A stretch of DNA of 36,248 bases from a virus (IMGVR_UViG_3300044960_000240:1-36248); one strand, 5' to 3'. Numbered from the stretch's first letter, positions 16,415-24,879 are shown. Program-made: numbers and translations. The notes: a model not told the origin generated them from the letters alone.

Positions 16415-16610
16415 AGCGGCCTTGACCGTCTGGCTGCGGCGGGCGGCCGCGCGGCACCTTGCGCACTCGGACCGGCTCCGGGATCAGCCAGTCGCGACCG
16501 TGATTGCGCGCGCCGGCGATGCGGCCCTCCCACAGCAGCTGCCGCACGCGCCCGGCCGCAGGCCGAGCGCCGCTACTCGAATGCGCTGCCGGCCTTTCGG
16601 CCGCGCGCAC
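16365..16610 (-). CDS. Small HTH (excisionase/AlpA-like) protein, possibly truncated
   Basis: An 81-aa frame from GTG 16610 (GGGAGG close upstream), overlapping the end of the MuF gene by 38 bases and the 3' end of the nuclease gene tail to tail by 50 bases. The middle, GRVRQLLWEGRIAGARNHGR followed by DWLIPEPV and PRGRPP, is the recognition half of an excisionase-type winged helix (usually VxRLxxEGRIPGARKxGRDWLIP). The first helix, normally ahead of it, is poorly matched, so this may be a decayed or shortened gene. The last ~25 residues are low-complexity Arg/Ala/Pro. Either a small DNA-binding protein or a remnant. Confidence 0.5.
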   Translation of the reverse strand: MRAAERPAAHSSSGARPAAGRVRQLLWEGRIAGARNHGRDWLIPEPVRVRKVPRGRPPQPDGQGRSSAARRARPPGRRRAA

Positions 16611-17436
16611 TGACCTCCCAGCGCTCCATAACCGGGAGAGACACGCAGCCGCAGTTGATCGTCTCGCTGGGCGGAGCCGCGGGATCGCGCGGATACATCA
16701 GCTCGACGGGGGGCCGGCCAAGGGGGCGGAGGACGAAGGGCTCATCGACCGGGCGGATCTGCCCGTCAGCGAGATCATGGTGGGGGCGCGGATGCACTTT
16801 CCCGGAGCGGCGCCACTGCTTTCGCAGCCCTGGCAGGCGCTCGGCGGCCGCCTGCATGCGCTCTTGCGCGGCGAGCGAGAACACGCGGCCGAGCTCGGTG
16901 CGCACGATCATGGTTGCGCGCGCGCGCGACGTCTCGCCAAGGATGCGCGTCACCGCGCCGACCGCGTCCGAGGGCGAGCGCGCGCCGATCACGACGAGGC
17001 CGAGTTCGGCGGTGATCTTGTTCGCCGCATCGAGCCCGATACCCTTGATCCGATCGACCATGAATGCCCGCATCGCGGAGAGGCTCCGCGCATCGATCGC
17101 CGGTGCGAAGGCCGCAAGGCGCACCCCGCCCGCTTCGAGAGGTGTATCCACCAGCTGCTCGCCCAACTCCCAGGCGCGGCCGGCGGCGCCCGAAATCCTG
17201 GCTGCGCCCTGCTCGCCAAACTGCGCCAGCTCGCGCCGGATTTCGGCCGAGAGCCGAGGCAGCGACCAGCGCTCGTAGTCCGTCGGCTGCCCCGCGATGA
17301 TCTCGACGATCGCCCGCTGGGCATGCTGGAGCAGGCTCACCAGCTCGTCGCGGGTGCCGCGCATGAGCGATACCTGCCCGCGCACGATGCGGTTGCGCGC
17401 GCGCGCGAATGCCCGATCGCGCTCGGAGGGGGTCAT
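16573..17436 (-). CDS. F: MuF-type (SPP1 gp7) head morphogenesis protein
   Basis: 287 aa. N-terminal helices (to about residue 165) are followed by the conserved MuF region: TRARATMIVRTELGR-like helix (170-184), GLRKQWRRSGKVHPRPHH (203-220, typical KxWxxxxDxRxRxxH pattern), LMYPRDPAAPPSE and the terminal NCGC motif at 261-264 followed by VSLP. This family (Mu gpF, SPP1 gp7) binds the portal and is a minor head component that can be ejected with DNA. The ATG overlaps a possible 33-aa upstream frame as ATGA. It is separated from the portal by two or three accessory genes. Confidence 0.9.
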   Translation of the reverse strand: MTPSERDRAFARARNRIVRGQVSLMRGTRDELVSLLQHAQRAIVEIIAGQPTDYERWSLPRLSAEIRRELAQFGEQGAARISGAAGRAWELGEQLVDTPLEAGGVRLAAFAPAIDARSLSAMRAFMVDRIKGIGLDAANKITAELGLVVIGARSPSDAVGAVTRILGETSRARATMIVRTELGRVFSLAAQERMQAAAERLPGLRKQWRRSGKVHPRPHHDLADGQIRPVDEPFVLRPLGRPPVELMYPRDPAAPPSETINCGCVSLPVMERWEVSARGRKAGSAFE

Positions 17437-17758
17437 GGTCCTGCCGTCTGCGCCAGGCAGCCCTGCTCCCGCCCGACCTGCATCATGCTGCGGTGCGGCA
17501 TTTGTCCCTCATCAAGGCTCCCGGCACCCGCCATCCGCGGAATCTGAGATCGCTCTGGATCACGGTGTCGCCAGAACAGGCCCGCCGGCGAGATTTAAGG
17601 GGGGCTTAAAGGGTGGATCTCCGCGCGCGCGTAGGTTACCCCTGCCTTGGGGCCGCGCGCGCGCCAGCGGCGATCTGGCCACATCGGCCGCTCGGCGCGA
17701 TGGTGCGCCGCGAAAGACATGGGAGCCGGTGCCCACGTAGCACGCGGGAGGTGCCGAC
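17437..17758. other. 322-bp gap with two possible mini-genes and a TTAAAT motif
   Basis: No gene longer than 45 codons is convincing here. A 41-aa minus-strand frame at 17595-17720 (starts MSFAAHHRAERPMWPDRRW) and a 33-aa frame at 17433-17534 that ends in an ATGA overlap with the MuF start are possible small genes, but neither has a good ribosome binding site. Around 17588-17604 the minus strand reads CCCCCCTTAAATCTCGC, a motif shared with the gap before the amidase gene, and could be a late-promoter element. The stretch also has palindromic GCGCGC runs. Confidence 0.45.
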
Positions 17759-18106
17759 TCAGGCAGCCAGGAGGAGCGCAATGGCAAGCGTCTCCTCCTC
17801 GCGCCGGCGGGCCTCCTCTGGATCGAGCTGGAGCGGCGCGGTCAGCTCGCCGAAGAGTGCAGTGCGATAGGGCGAACGGTCCGAGATGATCACCTGCAGT
17901 GTGGGGCGCTTGGACGGCACCGCAGGCTCGGGCGGATGCGGGACCATGCCGTGATGGCGCTTGCGGCGGCGCCGCTCGGGGTACTCGCCGGTGAGCTTGC
18001 GCCACAGTCCATCCACCACTGCCGGCGCCGCCGCCACGGCGCTCCCACGTCCTAGCCCGTGCGTCAGCAACGGCCCGCCGATCCCTAAGCCACGCAGCAG
18101 GATCAC
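17759..18106 (-). CDS. Hypothetical phage protein between G8 adhesin and MuF
   Basis: 115 aa, GTG start overlapping the upstream stop as GTGA. It begins with a glycine-rich hydrophobic segment (ILLRGLGIGGPLLTHGLG), a start I associate with small structural proteins located near portal or tail genes. A basic middle (EYPERRRRKRHHG) follows, then a beta segment (PTLQVIISDRSPYRTALFG) and a helix ending EEETLAIALLLAA. The function is unknown. The tight overlap with the adhesin gene suggests that the two are translated together and may interact. Confidence 0.75.
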   Translation of the reverse strand: MILLRGLGIGGPLLTHGLGRGSAVAAAPAVVDGLWRKLTGEYPERRRRKRHHGMVPHPPEPAVPSKRPTLQVIISDRSPYRTALFGELTAPLQLDPEEARRREEETLAIALLLAA

Positions 18107-19356
18107 GTGTACCGCTCCACTCGATGCGGCGGCTGCGTGCCGTTGTACAGCGTCGTGCCGTCCTTGTCGCTGTAGACGGCGCGCGTGAACAACACCGCAC
18201 CGTTGTCGTCGTAGACCGTCTCGATGCCTGTCGCGGTGTCGAGCACGCGCTTGTTCCTCAGCAGCTTGCGTGCCAGCGTGCTCTCCGTCGCCGCCAGCGC
18301 GGAGTAGCTCGCGGCATCCGCGAGCTGCGCGGCCTGCGAGCCGGACAGCCCGGAACCTGTCGCATAGGGCACGACATGGTCTGGTGCGAGGTAGATGTCG
18401 CCACCGCTCGTGTCGATGATGTCCTTCGACGAGCCGCTCGATGCGTCCCGCCCCCAGCCGCCAGTGACGATCAACGGGACTTCGGGCGACGAGATGTTTT
18501 TCAGTTTCATGCTCGTCAACAAATAGTTCGCCGTGTCGGGCGCGTCGATATAGGCGATGTCGCTGCGTATGCCTGCCTCGGTGAAGCGGTAGTACACGAA
18601 GGCGGCGTAAATCTTGGCCCAGGTGTAATTCCCGCCCGTGACGTTGATGTTCACCAAGTCGGTACTGGCGTCGGTGAACGTCACGTCACTCCCGTAGTAC
18701 GTCGCGCCATCCAAGCCGTTATTGATGTAGACGGTGTCGTTCACCTGGTTCACCAAATAGCTCACCGCCGCAGTGGCGGCCGTCGTGCCGGATCCAGGCG
18801 TGATCGTCGCGATCGTGACCACATCCACCCGCGGCACCGCGTTGTACGCCTGGGTGGTCGCGAACACGAGCTTGTCGCCGACCCTCCAGCCCGTCGCGTC
18901 GTCCACCACCACCGAGGTGCTCGAATTGGCGGTCAGCGCCCCCTGCGTATAGGTGTAGGGCGTCTTCGCCGCGCCGCGCAGGATGAAATTGCCTTGGATC
19001 GAGAGCAAGTAGCCTGCACCGCTAGCCGCCCCTACGTTCGCCAATCGCAACTCAGCCTTGATCGCTGGAAACGCCGACAGATCGTAGAGCAGGTTCGACA
19101 CCGGCGAAGCGGTGGCGGCTGTCGTGATGCCCTGCTGTACCGTCAGCTTGGAGTTCGCGCTCGTCGATGGCTGCAGCGTACCGCCGCCGGCCACGGTGAC
19201 GGAGTTGGCCACCGCCGTCGTCACGTCCACGGTCACGGTGTGCCCGTTCGCGATCGTGACGTCGTCCGCTGCGGTCGGCAGCACGCCGCCCGGCCACGGC
19301 GCATTCGGCGCTGTGGAGGACCAGTTGCCAGACCCGCCGGTCGTGATCGCTGCCAT
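18103..19356 (-). CDS. G8-domain-like structural adhesin in the head module
   Basis: 417 aa. The N-terminus (GGSGNWSS, then WPGGVLPTAADDVTIANGHTVTVD in two pieces) matches the G8 domain pattern, W...GG.LP...D.V.I..GHTVTVD, found in extracellular beta-helix proteins. Then follow repeated Val/Thr/Ala strands and a C-terminal region with long insertions and a final helical part (ADAASYSALAATESTLARKLL, split across a turn), ending with RVERYT. It sits between the portal and MuF genes, unusual for an adhesin, and the DNA is less GC-rich than its neighbours. It may decorate the capsid or form neck fibres. No enzyme motif is seen. Confidence 0.8.
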   Translation of the reverse strand: MAAITTGGSGNWSSTAPNAPWPGGVLPTAADDVTIANGHTVTVDVTTAVANSVTVAGGGTLQPSTSANSKLTVQQGITTAATASPVSNLLYDLSAFPAIKAELRLANVGAASGAGYLLSIQGNFILRGAAKTPYTYTQGALTANSSTSVVVDDATGWRVGDKLVFATTQAYNAVPRVDVVTIATITPGSGTTAATAAVSYLVNQVNDTVYINNGLDGATYYGSDVTFTDASTDLVNINVTGGNYTWAKIYAAFVYYRFTEAGIRSDIAYIDAPDTANYLLTSMKLKNISSPEVPLIVTGGWGRDASSGSSKDIIDTSGGDIYLAPDHVVPYATGSGLSGSQAAQLADAASYSALAATESTLARKLLRNKRVLDTATGIETVYDDNGAVLFTRAVYSDKDGTTLYNGTQPPHRVERYT

Positions 19357-19608
19357 CTAGACCACCTTCCACCGCCGGAGCCGCAACGGCCGCCGCGGCT
19401 GCCCCGTCTGCTTCGGCAGCGTGACTTCCCTCGCGGCGGCCGGGAGTGGGATCTCGCGTGCACCGACGTTGATCGCGACGCGGCGCGGCACTTCGAACAC
19501 CCGCAAGTGCGCCGGCAGCGCGACCTCGCCCGCGGCGATCAGCGCCTCGTCGAGCGTCGCTCCCTGGCCCACCAGGCCGTCACGGTCGTTGATGACGAGA
19601 TATGGCAC
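19357..19608 (-). CDS. Small protein between portal and G8 adhesin
   Basis: 83 aa, GTG start, TAG directly followed by the ATG of the adhesin gene. It begins with YLVINDRDGLVGQGATLDEAL, then has LPAHLRVFEVPRRVAINVGA and a basic C-terminus rich in Arg and Pro. It is not recognised. The zero-gap junction with the adhesin gene suggests co-translation. No good ribosome binding site precedes the GTG, so the true start is uncertain. It could be an anchor or assembly partner of the adhesin, which is speculation. Confidence 0.65.
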   Translation of the reverse strand: MPYLVINDRDGLVGQGATLDEALIAAGEVALPAHLRVFEVPRRVAINVGAREIPLPAAAREVTLPKQTGQPRRPLRLRRWKVV

Positions 19609-19632
19609 GGATGTGGCCGAGCGCTGCGGGCG

Positions 19633-21375
19633 CTAGGCATCCTCCTCGGTGAGATGCAGCGCCCGGCCATCGGGCAACGTGATGGTCTTCTTCGTGCGGC
19701 CGTGCTTGAGGGTGAGTTCGACGGCCGTGCGCCCCACGTGTTTGCCGAGCGCCTCGAGCAGCGCATGGATCTCTTTTGCATTTTCCGCGCGCTCGGCGGC
19801 GAGCGCCTCGAGAAAGTTTCCGAGCCCGGCCGCGCCGGCGGCCGGCTCGGGCCGCGCGCGCGCGAGCCGCTCGATCTCGTCGAGACGCGCTGCGGCTGCC
19901 TCGCCCCAAGCACGCACGAGCTCGAGCGCCTCCTGCATCTGTTCGCCCGGCTGCGTATCCGTCCCGGGCGGCGCAGTGAACGCATCCTGCTCGGCCCGCT
20001 TCGCGGCTTCCGCCTCCGCTGCCGCGAGCTCGGTCTCGGGGTCAATGTCCAGCCCGAGCTTCCCTGCCACAATCGCCAGGAGCGCGAGCGCCGTCTTTCG
20101 CGTCATCAGTTTCTCGGTGATCGCGATCGCGACAGCGCTCGCGACTTGCCCGAGCGCCGCCGTCTGCTTCGACAGGTCCTTCTCCGACAATTCGGGGAAG
20201 ATCGCCCGCACCTGCCAGGCCTTATCGCCCCAGTCCACCTTGCGGCGGTGTGCCTCGGCGTGCTTGCGCAGCACGTAGCGTCCGATGGACTGCAGCATGT
20301 GCTTGAGCACTTTTTGCCGCATGGTGTAAATCTTGAGCGTCGGCGTTTCCATCTCGGCCGCAACCGCGCGGTTCACATCTCCGCCGCCGCCGAACCAATG
20401 CTCCGGTATGGTCGCCCCGCCCAGGACATGGTTGCGCAGCAGCCGCGCTCCGTCGGCGGTGTCGGCGGCCTTGAGGTCGGGAGTGATCTCCGTCCAGATC
20501 TCGGAGTCGTTGTGCACGCGCACGCTGCCCGGCCTGGGCACCGTGATCTTCTTGGCGCGTGCCTCGACCTGCTGCTCGGTCGCGTTCTTGAGAGTCACGT
20601 CCCACACGAAGTGACGCAGAAAGCCGTAGCGCTCGGCCTCGTTGAACAGGAACTGATCGTAGGCGTCTAGCCAGTCAGCCTGTGCGAGCAGGTCCGAGCG
20701 GCCGCGCGAGCCAGACGAAAGCTCATTGACCCGGAAGAAAAACGCCTCGCCGTCGGCGAAGGTTTCGCGGATCGCGCGCGTGCGTTCGGTGAATACGTCT
20801 TCCTCGCCGTGCACGATCACGCGGTAGCGGCGGGCGCGACCTTTGCGGTCCTTGACCGTCACGATGCCGATCGGCTGCTCTGGGTTATCCGGGTCCATCA
20901 CCACCGTTTCGATGAGCGCGGGATCGAGATAGCCCAGGCGCACCATGCCGTCGAACTCATTCACGAAGGTGGGGTAGCACTGCTCGCCGAAGAGCGCGAG
21001 TTCGCGCGCCTTTTTCGGGAGCTTGTTGTCCATGTCGTTGATCGGGTCGAACCAGAACCGATCGAGCGCGCGCTGGTTTTCCTCGTCATCGACCACCAGG
21101 CGCACGCCCTCCGCGAGCAGGAACGCGACCGGCAGCTCGATCAGGCGGTTGGCCAGCACGTTCGATTCCCAGAGATAGTGCGCGATCCTCTGCATGCGGC
21201 TCTGGGTGAGCGTCGGCAGGTCGCGCTGCGCGTCTCCGGTCAACTTGCGCCAATTCTGCTCGTCCGGGTCGATCGTCGCGCCGTAGGCTTCGCGCAGCGC
21301 CGCCTGCCGTGCGGGCTCTCCCGGCTCTGGCAGCGCAGCGTCAATGAGGCGTATCAACCACGTTTTCAGGCTCAT
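19633..21375 (-). CDS. Portal protein
   Basis: 580 aa, ATG directly after the terminase stop (TAA then ATG). The order small terminase, large terminase, portal, MuF and the content are typical: N-terminal helices, a wing region with RIAHYLWESNVLANRLIELP, a clip/stem region with NDMDNKLPKKARELALFGE and LGYLDPALIETVVMDPDNP, and a crown with long Ala/Glu-rich helices (about residues 430-540). The C-terminus ends in a small strand module (KTITLPDGRALHLTEEDA). It forms the dodecameric ring through which DNA enters and leaves. I do not see the Mu gp29 (DUF935) motifs, so the portal may belong to another branch. Confidence 0.88.
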   Translation of the reverse strand: MSLKTWLIRLIDAALPEPGEPARQAALREAYGATIDPDEQNWRKLTGDAQRDLPTLTQSRMQRIAHYLWESNVLANRLIELPVAFLLAEGVRLVVDDEENQRALDRFWFDPINDMDNKLPKKARELALFGEQCYPTFVNEFDGMVRLGYLDPALIETVVMDPDNPEQPIGIVTVKDRKGRARRYRVIVHGEEDVFTERTRAIRETFADGEAFFFRVNELSSGSRGRSDLLAQADWLDAYDQFLFNEAERYGFLRHFVWDVTLKNATEQQVEARAKKITVPRPGSVRVHNDSEIWTEITPDLKAADTADGARLLRNHVLGGATIPEHWFGGGGDVNRAVAAEMETPTLKIYTMRQKVLKHMLQSIGRYVLRKHAEAHRRKVDWGDKAWQVRAIFPELSEKDLSKQTAALGQVASAVAIAITEKLMTRKTALALLAIVAGKLGLDIDPETELAAAEAEAAKRAEQDAFTAPPGTDTQPGEQMQEALELVRAWGEAAAARLDEIERLARARPEPAAGAAGLGNFLEALAAERAENAKEIHALLEALGKHVGRTAVELTLKHGRTKKTITLPDGRALHLTEEDA

Positions 21376-22971
21376 TTACGCCGCCCTCCGCAGACCCATC
21401 AATGCACGGCGACGGCGCGTCATCGCCTCGGGCAGCAGCGCCTCGCCATCAGGCTCTATGGACTCGCCCGCCGGCGGCTGGCCCTCGGTCCGCGTCGCCG
21501 CCCAGGCGAGCACGCGCGCGATCGCACCGTCGCCGTGCCGGTACTGGCCGTCCGATCCCTTGTCGCGGCCCGCGTCCATCGTGGGATAGCCGTTCTTCAA
21601 CACCACGCGGCGGTGATCGGCGATCACATCCTCGCCCTTGGCGATGGCGACCGAGCGCCCTTCGAGCGCCGCCCGGTACGGCGGAAAATTCGCCGCGTAC
21701 CAGGCAGGCGTGGCCATCACGCACTCCACGCGCGCCGGCCCGAAGCGCTGCAAGAGCGCCTCGGCGTGCGCCTGTCCGTTGCCGCGCGCATCCAGCTTCG
21801 CGTGATGGAACAGCGGCAGGTGATCCACGAGCCACGAGATGATCCGGTGCTGCACATCGAACGGGATGCGCCGCAACTCGAGCGCGAGCGCCTCGCGCCA
21901 TTGCCCCGCGCCGACTTCCTGGAGCACGGAGCAGTACGACAGGTCTCCGTCGCGGCCGAAGTCCTGGCCGAGCACCGAGCGCAGCCCGAGGGGGAGCGAA
22001 TCCACGACCGGCTTGAGCACATCGGCGATCCAGCGCTCGGTCTCCTCGATCCGCCGGTCATCGAGCTCGTAGCCCTCGGGCTTGGCGAGGCGCAGCACCG
22101 GCACCCCGTCGACCTGGGCGCGCTCGACGAGCGCTCGCGTGAGATAGGGACCGGCGCTTTGGCGCGGGATGCAGTCCAGCTCTTCGGCGGCATTCTCGCC
22201 GTACTGCTCGCGGATCGCCGCTTCCCACTCGGCGCGCGTGCGCTGTTTCAGGCGCTCGCCGAGCATGAGCTTCACGCGCTCGAACAACCCCGCATCGAGC
22301 GCCTGGGCGAAGGTGGTGGAGTGCAGCGAATACGGGAGCTTGCCCGCGCGCACGTCCTTGATGAGCAGGTTGAACGCGTTGTCCTCGCCATTGTGCGTGG
22401 ACAGGACCCGCACCCGCCCGCCCCAGATGAGCATCGCGAGCGCCGCCTTTAGCAGGCCCGGCAAATCGTCGTGGAATGCGGCCTCATCGATCGTGACCTT
22501 GCCCTGCTTGCCGCGGATCGAGCGCGGGCGCGAGCTGAGCGCGAGCACCTTGCGGCCGGAGGCGAAGTCGATGCGGAATGCCTTGATCGAGTTGATCTCG
22601 CCGCGGTCGTCTTTTTCCACCCACAGCGTCTCGGCGGCCTCGCCGGCGGCAAGCGCGAAGGCGCGCGCCCACATCGCGCAGTCCTCGATGTACTCCCTCG
22701 TCATGTCCTCGGAGTAGCCGATGTAGAGCGCATCCATGCCGCCCTGGCTGCCGGCGGTGAGCACGGAGTCCGATGCGTCGCACCAGGATGCGCCGATGCG
22801 CCGCGATTTTTCCCAGATGGCGACATCGGCCCGGTCGCGCACCCAGGCTTGCTGATACGGCAGCAACACCGGCGGAATCGAGGCGCGGGCCGCCGCCGGC
22901 GCGACAGCCGGCGCGCTTTGCCGCCCGGTCGACGCGCCGCGAGCGCGGCCGCCTGCGTCGCGCGCGCTCAT
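21376..22971 (-). CDS. Terminase large subunit
   Basis: 531 aa. ATPase domain: Walker A-like EKSRRIGAS at 54-62 (the variant used by Mu-type terminases), Walker B VTIDEAAF at 159-166 and a coupling STHNGEDNAF at 191-200. Nuclease domain: first acidic residue D337 in GQDFGRDGD, second D394 in LDARGNGQA, and a third acidic region around DGAIAR near residue 490. It packages DNA into proheads; Mu-like phages package by the headful from integrated copies, taking host DNA at the ends. The ATG overlaps the small subunit's stop (ATGA). Confidence 0.95.
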   Translation of the reverse strand: MSARDAGGRARGASTGRQSAPAVAPAAARASIPPVLLPYQQAWVRDRADVAIWEKSRRIGASWCDASDSVLTAGSQGGMDALYIGYSEDMTREYIEDCAMWARAFALAAGEAAETLWVEKDDRGEINSIKAFRIDFASGRKVLALSSRPRSIRGKQGKVTIDEAAFHDDLPGLLKAALAMLIWGGRVRVLSTHNGEDNAFNLLIKDVRAGKLPYSLHSTTFAQALDAGLFERVKLMLGERLKQRTRAEWEAAIREQYGENAAEELDCIPRQSAGPYLTRALVERAQVDGVPVLRLAKPEGYELDDRRIEETERWIADVLKPVVDSLPLGLRSVLGQDFGRDGDLSYCSVLQEVGAGQWREALALELRRIPFDVQHRIISWLVDHLPLFHHAKLDARGNGQAHAEALLQRFGPARVECVMATPAWYAANFPPYRAALEGRSVAIAKGEDVIADHRRVVLKNGYPTMDAGRDKGSDGQYRHGDGAIARVLAWAATRTEGQPPAGESIEPDGEALLPEAMTRRRRALMGLRRAA

Positions 22972-23507
22972 GCCGCGATCCCCAGGATCTCGCGCTTGAT
23001 CGCCTCGACCGTCGGCGCCGACAGTCCGCCTTTTTGCGCCATGCGCGCGATACGATCGGCGGCCGCCTGTGCCTTGGCCCGGATCTCGATTTCGTGCCGC
23101 TTCTGCGCCACGCTCGCGCGAGTGAGCGTGGCGACGTTCTTGGCGACCGCCGAGAGCAGCTTCGCGCGCTGCATCGGATCGGCGTCGGCGACCTCCTGCA
23201 GCCCGACCAGCACGTCGAAAATCTCCGTCTGGATGAGGCTGATGACGGCCGCATCGCGCTGACCCGCGTCATCGGGCGCCTGGCTGGCGATCAGCTTCGC
23301 GGCCTCGGTGGAGGCCTTGATCGCGGCGAGCTTGCGCTCCAGGTTCGCCCCGTACCGGTGGATCGAGGACTTGCTGATCGAGTAGCCGCGCTCCTTGAGC
23401 GCCGCCGCCAGGGCTTCGTAGCCCGAGAAGTTGCCCTCGGCGAGCGCCTGATCGAGCCAGGCGCGCACATCGGGCGGCAGTGCCGAGACCTTGGAGCGCT
23501 GACCCAC
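22968..23507 (-). CDS. Small terminase subunit (DUF3486, Mu gp27-like)
   Basis: 179 aa, GTG start. The first ~55 residues form the DUF3486 DNA-binding domain (LPPDVRAWLDQALAEGNFSG, then YSISKSSIHRYGANLERK) and the rest is helical (EIFDVLVGLQEVADADP, then RASVAQKRHEIEIRAKAQAA). The family is the small terminase of Mu-like phages and recognises the pac site near the phage end. A second protein with the same first domain is encoded next to the transposase (33571-33909), which is unusual. Confidence 0.9.
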   Translation of the reverse strand: MGQRSKVSALPPDVRAWLDQALAEGNFSGYEALAAALKERGYSISKSSIHRYGANLERKLAAIKASTEAAKLIASQAPDDAGQRDAAVISLIQTEIFDVLVGLQEVADADPMQRAKLLSAVAKNVATLTRASVAQKRHEIEIRAKAQAAADRIARMAQKGGLSAPTVEAIKREILGIAA

Positions 23508-23510
23508 GAC

Positions 23511-23813
23511 TCACCAGTATTTCGGCGGCCGCGCGATGCCCGGCTCGGCGCTGATCGTGTACTCGACGAAATCCACGCCGTGGCGCGTGAGCTCGGCGGT
23601 CCAGGGCGCGCCTTCCAGCCGATCGAGTACCACGAGCTTGCGATCCTCGAGATAGGCGAGCTCGCGCCGCAGCTCGCGCGCGGTGCACTCGATCGGGATC
23701 GACTGGATTGCCGACAGAATCAGCGTCTCGGCGACTCGCTCGGGCCGCCCGGCGTTGAGGGCGACCAGGATTTGCCAGCGGATCGTCTCGCGGCGGCTGC
23801 GTTCCAGGTCCAC
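23511..23813 (-). CDS. Mu gp26-like small protein (winged-helix type)
   Basis: 100 aa, GTG start with GAGGAG six bases upstream. Contains a winged-helix-like arrangement: RETIRWQILVALNAGRPERV, then ARELRRELAYLEDRKLVVLDRL, then AELTRHGVDFVEY and the ending ARPPKYW. The pattern LTxxGxDxVEYxxxxxPGIARP is found in phage proteins located directly before DUF3486 small terminases in Mu-like phages (gp26 family). The role is unknown; the position suggests DNA packaging or regulation of the packaging genes. Confidence 0.8.
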   Translation of the reverse strand: MDLERSRRETIRWQILVALNAGRPERVAETLILSAIQSIPIECTARELRRELAYLEDRKLVVLDRLEGAPWTAELTRHGVDFVEYTISAEPGIARPPKYW

Positions 23814-23815
23814 GG

Positions 23816-24169
23816 TTAGCTCCTCGGCATCTGGCGCTCGGCGAGCAGTCGCATCTCGGCGTGCAGCGCATCGAGCTTGGCGTTGATCACGGTTTCGAAG
23901 CGGATGTGGTCCTCGCGGCGCACGTATTCGCGCGGCAGCTCGACCAGCACCTTGCGCAGGTCGCGGTCAAGCTCCTCCTGCTTGCCTTCCATCCGTTTGA
24001 TCCTCTCGTCCCAGACCTTGCGGCCTTCCTCGCGCGCGCGCTCCTGCGCCGCGAAGCGCTCGTCGAGCCGCTTGTCGAGCTGCGCCAGGGCGAGCCGCCC
24101 GAGCGCCCAGAACCCGGCAAGGATCGCGGCGGCGAAGGCGCCGACCGACAGGAACAACTCCAGCGTCAT
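23816..24169 (-). CDS. Membrane-anchored coiled-coil protein (gp25/DUF2730-like)
   Basis: 117 aa from ATG 24169, overlapping the zinc-finger stop as ATGA. One N-terminal transmembrane segment (LFLSVGAFAAAILAGFWALG, residues ~5-24), then a long charged helix and coiled coil (LDKRLDERFAAQERAREEGR, then KRMEGKQEELDRDLRKV) and an EYVRREDHIRFETVINAKLDAL segment. Mu-like phages carry a similar membrane protein (gp25 / DUF2730) between holin and terminase genes. It might act as a spanin-like or antiholin-type factor, but this is not shown by the sequence. Confidence 0.8.
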   Translation of the reverse strand: MTLELFLSVGAFAAAILAGFWALGRLALAQLDKRLDERFAAQERAREEGRKVWDERIKRMEGKQEELDRDLRKVLVELPREYVRREDHIRFETVINAKLDALHAEMRLLAERQMPRS

Positions 24170-24375
24170 CTGCGCACCCTCTCGATGAAGGACTGGCAAT
24201 CGAGGCAGCGGCGCGCGCTCGGCAGCGCGCGCCGGCGTGCCGCCGGGATCGGCTCGCCGCAATCGGTGCAGATCCCCGAGCCGGGCTCGGCGAGAGCCGC
24301 GGCGCGCGCCTGCGCACCGAGGCAGCGCGCGAGGTAGAGCGCCTCGCTTTCCTGGGCGATGTCGGCCTGGTCCAT
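24166..24375 (-). CDS. DksA/TraR-type C4 zinc-finger protein
   Basis: 69 aa. N-terminal helix (MDQADIAQESEALYLARCLG) and a four-cysteine zinc finger, C36 and C39 (CTDCG) with C57 and C60 (RCLDC), followed by QSFIERV. This is the TraR/DksA short form common in phages and plasmids. Family members bind RNA polymerase at the secondary channel and mimic DksA plus ppGpp, so this gene may adjust host transcription late in infection. It sits in the lysis block, where Mu-like phages often have it. Start chosen at MDQ because longer frames enter the holin. Confidence 0.85.
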   Translation of the reverse strand: MDQADIAQESEALYLARCLGAQARAAALAEPGSGICTDCGEPIPAARRRALPSARRCLDCQSFIERVRR

Positions 24376-24377
24376 CG

Positions 24378-24878
24378 TCAGTGGCGGGCCTCGACCCCCT
24401 TCGTTTTCTCGTAGGTGCGATAGGCGCCCAGGCCGAGCAGCCCGAACAGGATCTGCATCGTGATCATCGTGTCGATCGCCGGGAACTCTCCCTCGTAGCC
24501 GAAGACGACCTTGGCGATGAAGCGCAGCAGCGGCTCGAGCACGGCGGCGTATCCGAGCCCGAACGCGCCGATCCAGATGCACGCCGGGCGGCCGCCGGCG
24601 ACGAACCAGTTGATCGAGCGCGCCTCCTCGCGGTTAACCTCGATCTGCGCGAGTTGCAGCCGGATGCCGTGCTCGGCCATGAATTTCTGGAAGTCGAGAT
24701 CCAGCTCGCGCAGCCGCACCGGGTCGGACTGCGCGAGGATCTGCTGGATGCGCTCGAGCGTCGCATCCTGCACGCCCATCTTGTCGGCGACGAAGCTCAC
24801 CACGGCACCCGCGAGCGGCCCGCCGAGGGCGGTGGCGAGGGTGGGCGCGACCGCCTTGACGACGTCTGCCAGGCTCAT
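24378..24878 (-). CDS. Three-TM holin (GTA-holin type)
   Basis: 166 aa from ATG 24878. N-terminal amphipathic helix (SLADVVKAVAPTLATALGGP, continuing into AGAVVSFVADKMG), a soluble helical middle (ILAQSDPVRLRELDLDFQKF), then two hydrophobic segments: PACIWIGAFGLGYAAVLEPLL near 98-118 and TMITMQILFGLLGLGAY near 137-153. This arrangement matches the 3TM holin family (GTA_holin_3TM). It would form the hole that releases the amidase across the inner membrane. A single base separates it from the stop of the upstream gene. Confidence 0.82.
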   Translation of the reverse strand: MSLADVVKAVAPTLATALGGPLAGAVVSFVADKMGVQDATLERIQQILAQSDPVRLRELDLDFQKFMAEHGIRLQLAQIEVNREEARSINWFVAGGRPACIWIGAFGLGYAAVLEPLLRFIAKVVFGYEGEFPAIDTMITMQILFGLLGLGAYRTYEKTKGVEARH

Positions 24879-24879
24879 G

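Noticed and set aside
17595-17720. 41-aa minus-strand frame as a firm gene
   Set aside because: Composition is plausible but there is no ribosome binding site and no recognisable family, so it is only mentioned within the gap entry.
18124-20670. Plus-strand open frame of 848 codons opposite portal and adhesin genes
   Set aside because: It spans several real minus-strand genes, has no start signal, and its composition is that of a shadow frame.
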